From contig OY735233.1 of NCBI GenBank assembly GCA_963457665.1, positions 42,970,392 to 43,034,391 of the forward strand: a stretch of DNA of 64,000 bases, given 5' to 3'. Origin of the DNA: Thysanoteuthis rhombus (lineage: Eukaryota > Mollusca > Cephalopoda > Oegopsida > Thysanoteuthidae). Under the pieces are notes generated by a model. The model had not been told where the DNA came from. It did not search any database and worked only from the letters and a program-made list of their open reading frames with translations. Of this stretch, positions 55,491 to 64,000 are shown piece after piece. The first letter of the stretch is position 1. The number at the start of each line of letters is the position of its first letter. The position numbers were made by a program, and so were the translations under genes.

Positions 55491-56290
55491 TCTTATAGGA
55501 TGTAGTCTCTCTTTCGTAGTGGGTCCTCGTGGGTGATGTGTAGTTCGCCGGCCCTGTAGCTGTGGAAGGAAAGGATGCTGTACGAAGAGAAGGGAATGGA
55601 ACACGCGCCAAGTATGAAGTTGGAAGCGCATTGAAATAAAGAGGAATGAACACATACAAGAATTATGGCCAGACAAGAGACGTACGTTTAATACAAGAAT
55701 AAAGATGAGGTACATGTACGGGTAACATTGATACGATCGATCGTGAGAAGTAAAGTTAGGAGAAGAGATTGTAAAGGTGGGAGTTCTCTTGTCTTGATAG
55801 TACTGGCGTCGGAGTTGTAGCGGAGTTGTGTGAATGCGTGGATTCCGGGTGGTTGGATTGCTCCCAGATACGTGGAAACCGGGTTTAGTGTGTGAGCCTT
55901 ACTGCCAAGTAAGTGAGTTAACTTGGGGTCTATTCTCAGACGCTGTAAGACTCTCGACGAACAGACTATGAAAGACATAGAACATGAGAGAAGGAAAGAG
56001 AGTGGCTAGGAATACTGGCGCCAAGGAGCATTGGGCCAGGGAGAAAGAAAGAGAGAGAATGGCTGGCCGCGGAAGCCGGGGCTGGAAGCGTACCCAGCTA
56101 GGGGTGCTGGAGCTAATGAGCATTGGACCATGTGCATCCAGGGGGTTCGTCAGAGGAAGTGACGTTTTGGATATCTTGCTAAAAGAAGAGTTTCGTACTA
56201 AATTCCTAACTAAAAGTATAAGGGGTACTACAGTCTGCTTGCTTTCTTTCTTTCTCATATTTATCGTGAGAATTCTTTAAAAAAAAAATA
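55491..56290. repeat. Diverged duplicated element, copy 1
   Basis: Shares ACGTACGTTTAATA, CGATCGATCGTGA, TGAGCCTTACTGCCAAGTAA and GGTCTATTCTCAGACGCTG with 57570-58700 in the same order and orientation. Frames of 81-119 residues on the minus strand run through it but do not persist in copy 2. It is possibly a pair of LTR-like or other retroelement parts. Confidence 0.5.
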
Positions 56291-57569
56291 TGCTGTTGTG
56301 TGACATGAAAGAAACAAGAAAAAGAACAGCAATCCTAACCAAGGAAGAAAGCTGTCCATCTCTCTTTGACCACTCTCTGTGTAGGTCACTTAGTTCCTTA
56401 CAAACGCTGTTCGCCTATTTGAACCTGGTCTTGATTAGATATTTCTGCCATTCCAGGAACTGCCGACTAATGTCGTAGTTTAAAAATAAAAGAATAACAC
56501 ACTATCACAAGTTATTACAGGTGTGGTAGAGAACAGGTAAAAGAGATAACAAGCTTGAAAGTCAAACCATGGATGCACTATTTCTTGTGTGAAGATCTAG
56601 CAAGGGCAGTGTGGTCAACTTTATTTTCAAGTTTACATCTCAAATTCAGTCAAAAAACATCTGAAAACAACAAGAAACATTCATATTCTCTTTCTCTCTC
56701 TCTCTATCTCTCATATATATGTATAGATATATAGTCTCAGAAATATATATTATCAATAAATTGAAAGAGACTTCAAACTTTAAACATTTGTTTTATCGAA
56801 ATACTAATCTATTAAAAACATCATTTTATTTAAAATATGACCTATTTTTGAAGTACAAGTTATTTATTGGAGCATTCTGAAAATAAACAATGAACATTTT
56901 TTTTTTAAAATTATAATGTATGGCCAAAAAATTCACGTCTTAGTTAACTCTTGAGATTACTCTACCGTCATTTTTCCCTTCTTCAACTACCTCACTTAAG
57001 CGACACCAAATACGAGCATTTCTTCCATAGAAGGAACGGGAAGGAATGCTTCATGTAGATAGGTTGAAAGTGTTTTTGATTTATCACCCTAAACATTGCA
57101 TACCACCAAAAGAATGGTCATTTTTGTCTTTTTTCATGAACTTATAGTTCAAGTTATATTGTAGTATTTTCATCAAAGTAACTTAATCTTTCCACCACTG
57201 CTGCTAAATTTACGAGGCAAACACAAGCAGTTATGGATGGTGGTGATTCATAATTTTCCTTCGAATGCTAGTTTCTAAATGTCTTAGTACTAAGAAAATA
57301 TTATAGTGACTGAAATGAACGATAACTTGATGGTGCTACGACTGGTAAGTATAATGGATGAGGTGAAACTTCCCAATCCAAAGCAGACAATAATATCCTG
57401 GCGACATTTTTAAGCATTTCATTTTTGAGCGAAAGAAAAGTATTCAAACTTTTATATATAAGCTCTCATCAAATACTTATATTCACACAACGTCTGAGTC
57501 AATGAACATTAGCGTTAGCAGCGGTATAATCATAATTCTTTTAAAGCTCATTTGTTGTTAGTATAGATA
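56291..57569. other. Region without recognisable gene
   Basis: AT-rich, with a TC run (56690-56712) and short TA run (56713-56735). Nothing else is recognised. Confidence 0.45.
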
Positions 57570-58700
57570 TGATGGTTCCTGTGTTGTATGAGGGAGTGTA
57601 CTGATGGTAGCTGGTTCATTTCAGAGACTGGATGGTCGTTGTTGCTGAGGACAAAAGAATCTGTCTCCAAATGTTTTGAGTTTACCACCAACAGGCTGTG
57701 ACGTCTCAATAGACATTGATTAAGCAAGGTAGTCGATAAATACCACGGCAAGGGATAATTTCCGTGGAAGACACACGCGAATGTTTAAACAAACAAATGG
57801 GACGTACATTTAATAATTCGATAAAGGAGACAATCATGATGACACATGTAAAGCTGAAAATATATGTTAACGTTAGGAAGATCGATCGTGATAGAAGAGG
57901 CCTATTTAGATGAGGTAATCAAGGAAGGATATTGGACTCATGATAGAATGGGCACATGGTGTAAGCTTGTAGCTAGGAAGAAGATAGAGGATAGCACTTG
58001 AGCAAAGGGTAGGAGCTCTGTGCAAAGAAGTCGTAGTAGCTGTGCGTTAATGAAGCGGGGGTAACTAAAATGTTTTGAATCCATACAGCTTTGCATTTCG
58101 AAGACCAAGGAATAATTATGGAGACAGGGTTATCAGTGGTATGCCTAACTGCCAAGTTAGGGGTGATGTACTACACCTGAATTTATGATCGTCGATGAGC
58201 AACTTGGGGGCTATTCTCAGACGCTGAAAAACACACAATGGAAAGACTATTCAAGTCACATAAAACACATAAGGTTTAACCCATGTGCGCTTCCCGAAGT
58301 AAGGTGAATTAGAAGACAGGTAATCGTGACTGTTGTGCAGTAAACGCATTGTCGTTTCATTCTCAGGAGATGGAGATATGAATATGTGTTTTTGAGCTAG
58401 AGAAAAGGACACGGTTGAGTAGGTGAGCGTATGACAGATACCCTAATATCAATGAAAAAGAAATATGGAAGGTTAGGACAATGACTGGTGAAGGTGGGAG
58501 AATGGTAGAGTTCAAATCAGCCGGGAGACCGGCGAAATAATATTGGTTGTAGAGAGAAGGAAATGAAGCGAGGGAGAAAGAAAGGAAGTAACTGACTACG
58601 AAAGTTGGGGCTCCGAATGAGCAAGTGAACACATGGGTCCAGCTCTTTTATGGTCAGGAGATAAAGGAAGTGATACTTTGCATATGTGGCTAGATTTAAT
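57570..58700. repeat. Diverged duplicated element, copy 2
   Basis: Matches copy 1 at ACGTACATTTAATA, GATCGATCGTGA, TGCCTAACTGCCAAGTTAGG and GGGCTATTCTCAGACGCTG, then GAAAGAAAG..GGGGCT and a CATGGGTCCAG block. The spacing between blocks is larger here. Confidence 0.5.
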
Positions 58701-58734
58701 GTTTCGTATTTAAAGCTGATACTTATTCATTTTC

Positions 58735-58990
58735 GTATTTAATTTCAACTGAAAATAAAAGAGTCGATACAATAGCACTACATATGCCAGTAACCTATTC
58801 CAGAGATCTACCACTCTATTTCTAAAAAAAAAATTCCTGATATACAATCGACTCCTATTCATTTCCATCGTATATGCATGGCCTCTCAGTCCTTTGTATA
58901 CCCTTTTGGTAAAAAGAAATACATTGGTATCTACTAATTTTTGATATTGTATTTGAAACAGACAACATCCCAGGGATAGACAGAGTCAGC
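58735..58990 (-). pseudogene. Frameshifted C-terminus of a LINE (CR1/L2/Jockey-type) reverse-transcriptase protein
   Basis: On the minus strand one frame reads LVDTNVFLFTKRVYKGLRGH then AYTMEMNRSRLYIRNFF. After a one-base shift in an A/T run the next frame reads RNRVVDLWNRLLAYVV. R-x-x-FF...N-R-V-V-D-x-W-N-x-L is the classic end of LINE ORF2 proteins, normally followed by a SF/K-x-LD region that is decayed here (LLYRLFYF). The upstream RT domain is missing or unrecognisable. It is an inactive relic. Confidence 0.75.
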
Positions 58991-59018
58991 AGAAAAAATA
59001 ATGCGGGTCTTTTATTTT

Positions 59019-59285
59019 TCAGGTCGTAGATTTTCTTCTTTTTATTATTCTGATCACTAAACCATCTTTTTTTCTCAGTGGTTTCAGTATATGTTGTTTA
59101 TATCTAGACTCAACATAACCTCTTTTTTGCCGGTCAGAAAGGTCATTGTAAAATGGCTTGTTATTCACTTCAGACTGTCTCCTCTTTCTGCTCTCAATTT
59201 TAGTCAAATCACTGGTGAGCTGTTTTGCCAGATATTTGGAGACGTTCCTGACCCCAAAACATGCCCCAAAATGGCAAAATGCCAA
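59019..59285 (-). pseudogene. Unrecognised charged open frame beside the LINE relic
   Basis: An 88-residue minus-strand frame of non-repetitive, highly basic composition. It includes LTKIESRKRRQSEVNNKPFY and NDLSDRQKRGYVESRYKQHI. It ends about 30 bp before the LINE fossil on the same strand, with stops between. I cannot place it in a family. It could be the N-terminal part of a mobile-element protein or of a dead gene. Confidence 0.3.
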
Positions 59286-60525
59286 AATAGTTTACAAAAC
59301 ATTGCAATACCGTGGTACGCCCCCCACCCCCAAGAATTTATTTAAATACTGTTGCACCAAAATTAACTTTTTTGTTCCATACAAACGAAAGAGAGTAAGG
59401 GTTTAGTTTCGTATTACAATTAAATTGCAAATAGAACCCCACCCCCTGCATAGCCTTAATTTCCTTTCCAACTGACTAATTTCCTGAAGAAACAAAAATG
59501 TTATGGATGAGAAACAGAAAAATTACTTGTGAAAATATACTTTTCTAATTTTTAAAATAAAATATTCTGAGGAAATGAAAAAATGGCCAAAAATCTAAGT
59601 ATTATGACCAGATACTTTTCAAAAATGCCAAATTTATCAAAGTCAGCCATAAAAATAGTCAAATTGGCAACCTGGATTCTAATATTCAAGTCGAATCAAA
59701 TTAGTCCCGAGGGTGAATGTAAAACAGATGGAACAGCCATGCAAATAAAAACGAGGATAACTGGAAGTGTTGCCAGTTTGATGCCTTTTGCTCTAAATTC
59801 AGCGCGTTACTTGTTTTGGCACTGCACATAAGCGCAAAATTAGTGCGGGCCTGCTTTAACATTTTGGCCATTTCTTTGCATTTTTGGCATTTTTTTAATT
59901 AACTAATCTTTTTTTTTAATTCAACATTTCAGAGCTTTTTGGGAGTCAAACTAGCGCAAGATTATCAATTTGGCAACAATAATAACTGGCTAAAGTAGTC
60001 GCTTTTTCCTATCAGTTTTCAGTGTTTAAACCTATAAAATATCAGGATTTCGAATGCTGATTTTCAAGGTATGTACCACAGGGAAGATTGTGTTGCTTCA
60101 ATCTTCATACCTGTTGTTACATTGTCAATGTGTATTGCAGAATCTTCAAATAGGGGCTCGAGTCATTTTCAGTCATTCAAATGTGTTGACTTATAAAATC
60201 AAAATTTTCGTCAAATTCCTATACGAAGTGTGGAGTTGACATTATTTTCCAATCGTAACAAGAACAATACAAACAATCCTCGCCAAAATGAGGGTGTAAA
60301 CTGATATGTAAATTTCACAATCACCTACCATGATTTAAACACATGACCATGATTGCTAAGAGGTTGTCTTACTGACTTAGCTTAATTGACAAGTCTTAGA
60401 TCTTGACAAAAATCTATCGTACTGATACGCACAGGCTTATTTCATTCTAATGAATCATTTACAAAACAATATACATTTTCATAATGTTTTATTTGTTATA
60501 GATACAATGCAAAAGCTGCAGTAAT
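59286..60525. other. Region with GTTGCCAA/GGCAAAAT-type repeats, no gene
   Basis: Phrases such as AAAATGCCAAATTTATC, GTCAAATTGGCAACCTGG, AGTGTTGCCAGTTTGATGCC and CAATTTGGCAACAATAA repeat at 59570-60000. 60230-60400 is tRNA-like in part (minus strand TTAAGCTAAGTCAGTAAGAC). Confidence 0.4.
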
Positions 60526-60529
60526 CATC

Positions 60530-60765
60530 TTCAGTCGCAATTGAAGTTTGAGTTGAGTTTGACTCTTCAGCCACACAAATGGCCCGCCAGACCAACCAGC
60601 CAAGTGGGCTTCTTCTCTCTTTACTTGTGTGTGTGTGTGCACTCCTGGTCACCTTTTTGGGGTCTACAACCTTGAAAATTTGCATAAGTTCACCCTCCAA
60701 AAAGGTGCTTTTCGGAGTCTCTATGGTCATTTTGGATTAACGAAGTCCAAATCTTGTGTTGATAT
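60530..60765 (-). repeat. Dispersed repeat family R1, copy 3
   Basis: On the minus strand: AAATTTTCAAGGTTGTAGAC, CCAGGAGTGCACACAC, GAGAGAAGAAGCCCACTTGG, CTGGTTGGTCTGG, as in 4515. Its far end (AGTCGCAATTGAAGTTTGAG-TTGAG) is similar to 24975-25005. Confidence 0.6.
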
Positions 60766-61572
60766 TTTCCATGGATAATTTTAGATGAAAGATCTATTTT
60801 TTCTGATATTTTTTCAGACAACTGGTTCATCCGCAGACTATTGCGATTTATTGATTCATTCACATCGTACGGATAATTTATTTGATATTCAGTCATGATT
60901 TTCCCGAGAATAAAGTAAAATCATCACTTTCCCACAAACACCCCTTAAAGTGTATGCATGCACAAGCAATAAAGAGATATATAATCCTCAAAGACAATTC
61001 TCAGATTTCCCTAACACTGCGCAAAATATGGTGCTGGGAACTTTTGCATCGACCTACCAGTTATTGTCTTGAGGCTATTCAACACTATCTCACTTTTCCT
61101 CTACTTGGTCTTTTGCTCAACTAATTTGAACTCGGTAAATAAATATCAATGTGCCCTACTTAGAAGAAGGAATAATCACATGTTATTTCCCAGAGGAAAT
61201 TCATGCACTAATGTATCAAACTCTGGGCCTAAAGCTATAAAGCTAAATTATTCTCACATGAAAAATTTGGGTGGATATTTTCTTATATTGAATTTGATTG
61301 ATAAACTGGAATAAAACTTTCTTAATTAGTCCAAACAGGGGTGTACCGAATGAGGAGTGCCACACCCTAATGCGTTTTCTGTCTGCAAATGTTTTTCAGG
61401 ATTGCTAAATCAGCCATTTCCGGCTAGATCTGGCTATATTTTTTTTCATTTTAGCCAAAAGAAGTCTTCCGTAGTTGATTAAATCTGATAAGTTTGATAA
61501 TTGTAAATGTTCAATTTTTATTTATAATTTATTCCGGAATCTTAATGTATAGTTATTCTATTTGATAAATGA

Positions 61573-61640
<68 letters not shown>
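61573..61640. repeat. (TA)n microsatellite, about 68 bp
   Basis: Longest uninterrupted TA run in the window. Confidence 0.95.
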
Positions 61641-61644
<4 letters not shown>

Positions 61645-62044
61645 CCCTAACCTTTTCTCAGCAGCTGTCACCCCATTTAGACACTCTCGTTCCCCATCCC
61701 CGGGGGAAAAAAACATTATCTATTAAAAAGTACATTAACTTGTCTAGAGACTCAAATATTACGCTTTCCTTTCGATACGTAGAAATAACAAAATGTGGTT
61801 GTTTAAAAATTTTTTTTTTAAAAACCACTGATCCCCAACTATACCCAGCATTTTTTCTATCCCCAACTACCGTCCAGGCATTTCTGTACTTTTCACCATC
61901 TCTATCGAACCAACTTTCACTTTCAAAGATCTGTCGAAACCTGGGACAACGGGTGAAACGTACGTAAGCTCTTTGATGAGGAAAATGGGGTATTACTAAG
62001 TAGTTTCAAGTCTTTTTCTTTTCCATATTATCTACTTTTCCACA

Positions 62045-62127
62045 ACGCACACGCATGCGCACACACACACACATCAGTATGTGTGTGTGTGTGTGTGCGC
62101 GCGTGCGTGTGCATGTGTGTGTGTGTC
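62045..62127. repeat. (CA)n-(TG)n inverted microsatellite
   Basis: GCGCACACACACACAC followed by ATCAG and then TGTGTGTGTGTGTGTG-CGCGCG. The two halves are complementary. Confidence 0.9.
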
Positions 62128-62330
62128 ATGTAAACTATTCTCCTTGAGAAGCTGAAAAAAAGTTTTTTATATAACATCCAGCAGTATCTACTATCTGCCA
62201 TGCAAGTCATTTGTAATCCGATCAGTGTTATTTCAACGTGTTCTCTTATAACTATTTTAGCATATATTTTTAGGATCTAGGGGTATGTTATGGAGTTCAT
62301 CAGCTGTTTTACCATAGTCCATAGTCGGGA

Positions 62331-62332
<2 letters not shown>

Positions 62333-62402
<70 letters not shown>
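62333..62402. repeat. (TA)n(GA)n compound microsatellite, copy 1
   Basis: A TA run passes directly into GAGAGA, the same junction (TATATAGAGAGA) as at 62580. Confidence 0.9.
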
Positions 62403-62404
<2 letters not shown>

Positions 62405-62529
62405 TACAAAGCTTTAGAGCTTTAAACGCTAAACATTAAGAACTTTTTCGATAGATTTTTTGTCACTTGATGTCACCTATTTCCCAATATCTGTCAATGC
62501 AATTTATGTAATTTTCTAAAGTGTTTTCC

Positions 62530-62533
62530 TATA

Positions 62534-62618
<85 letters not shown>
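62530..62618. repeat. (TA)n(GA)n compound microsatellite, copy 2
   Basis: TA run, then GA run, ending in GGGGGG. Lies 130 bp after copy 1. Confidence 0.9.
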
Positions 62619-62621
<3 letters not shown>

Positions 62622-64000
62622 ATTTAACTGATTTCAGCCATTTTAAAAGAAAGTTCTAGCTATAAACTGATACTATACTTAGCAACACTAATTTCTTCCC
62701 TTGTTCGGCCTGCACGCCCACTTTGTCGGGAAATTGGAGCCTGAGTTGACAGTGAGTCATCACTTTGACAGGTTGTGTACCGTGTGACCGCTGAATTCAC
62801 TATAACTGAACAAGTAGATTTTTCTTGTCACGTACGTTTTTTGTTTTTTTGTTTTGTTTTATTTTGTTTTTTTTTGGACATAAGTGTTGTCAACCGTTTT
62901 ATATTTAATAGGACAATCCTATATTTCAACGAATTGTCTTATAAACTACAACAGATTGATATCTCCGGTCATTTGAAATGAATACCCATTTACCTGACCA
63001 CACATTCTTTTTTCCTAATCAGTTTGTTTAAACACGCATGAATATAGCGACAGGTACGATGCCAAATGAGTTCAGTTAGGTAAGAAAATTTTCTAGAAAA
63101 AGGCGACTTTCTTTCAAAAGATGATTAGGGGTTAAGATTCTGATATAGACCATCCTAGAAGACAATGAATTTTGCATCTCACACCCCTTCCTTTACCCTC
63201 TTCTATAAAATAAGTGAACACTATTCGATCCTCGTCCTGTTCTCTGCACTTGGTAGAATGTACGCTGTTCCAACAACTTTGCACAACAACCATTCCACTT
63301 ATGTACGTACACATTCATACATACATCACACAGAAACCAACACATTAGTTTTCAGCTTCTTTCATACGCATACAATCAGTCTTAATTATATATGAAAATT
63401 ATTGTCTACACTGAACTATTAATAGCATTATCATAACAAGCAGTGACACAACTTTAAAAGCGCATTCTCTTCTTACTTTTTTAATGGGAATTACTATTGA
63501 ACCATTACATTTATGCATATTTCAATAAATACATCTCCGATATTTTAAATCTGTTCTTTGTGTTATTTCATAGCATGCACGTTTCATCTGCATCCTTCCT
63601 GTTGCATTACAACTTGCATTTACTGTAGGGATTTGACATCACCAAACCAGCTAACTTTCTTTTTTTGTGCCTATCGGGGAAAGGGTCTAATCTTTCTTCT
63701 TTCTTTTGTTTATATAAATAGCACTTTCTTCATTTTCCTGAACAGACTACAAGCGTCTGCATCAGTCAGCCTTGAAGAATCAACTTTTCCGTGATAGATA
63801 TTATAACTGATTGTTACTCTTCCTACTGAATAGTAAGATTACAAATGATGACCCAACTAGGAATGTCAACACCAACAACCACTAGAGTCACTCTACCTCT
63901 ACAGATCTGTATCAACTTGTAAACTCCCTAAATTCCTATAACTTACCATATATTGTACTTGAAAATATAGTACTAGATTATGATATAATACTAATATATT
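62619..64000. other. Right end of window, no gene recognised
   Basis: Mostly mixed AT-rich sequence with few repeats. Frames of 60-78 residues on both strands have no motif or splice support. The last 300 bp look like ordinary unique sequence. Confidence 0.4.

Noticed and set aside
55688-56258. Minus-strand frames of 96 and 119 residues
   Set aside because: They lie in the diverged duplicated element, are not preserved in its second copy and show no domain.

Overview
The window is animal nuclear DNA: AT-rich, with very long introns and almost no coding sequence. It is filled with TA, CA/TG and GA microsatellites, poly-T/poly-A tracts, tRNA-derived SINEs, short inverted-repeat DNA transposons and decayed LINEs. 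One gene is recognisable with certainty: the 3' end of a TCF/LEF transcription factor (TCF7L2/pangolin type), the nuclear effector of Wnt/beta-catenin signalling, on the + strand. The invertebrate-type C-clamp, introns over 12 kb and the repeat landscape suggest a lophotrochozoan, most likely a mollusc such as a coleoid cephalopod. That assignment is inference from style, not proof.

Gene layout. Two exons carry the C-clamp, the second DNA-binding module of TCF proteins: a 73-nt exon at 15481-15553 and the terminal coding exon at 27915-28194 with the stop codon. They join in frame across a 12.4-kb intron and complete a C-x12-C-x2-C-x5-C motif. A 42-nt candidate microexon lies at 783-824, 14.7 kb upstream, in matching phase, where other TCF genes have optional small exons between the HMG box and the C-clamp. 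The HMG box, beta-catenin-binding and Groucho-binding exons are not here and should lie to the left. A candidate alternative last exon lies at 29252-29349. The 3' UTR probably begins with a four-copy minisatellite; its end is uncertain, with one AATAAA at 30429.

Introns (825-15480 and 15554-27914). These hold several short transposons with terminal inverted repeats (mariner-like, hAT-like and unassigned MITEs), two adjacent long near-palindromes (5665-5913 and 5986-6226), two tRNA-derived SINEs, a 300-bp TA-rich tract near 18.6-18.9 kb, and a 30-bp tandem array at 27304-27620.

Downstream (30.4-64 kb). No gene is supported. The region contains tandem copies of one MITE (31987-32522), a pogo-like element carrying a nested MITE (37430-37990), further SINEs, an RTE-like fossil (51505-51702), a 61-bp tandem array (53940-54457), a diverged duplicated element (55.5-58.7 kb) and another LINE fossil (58735-58990). 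The right end (about 62.6-64 kb) is mostly unique sequence with nothing recognisable.
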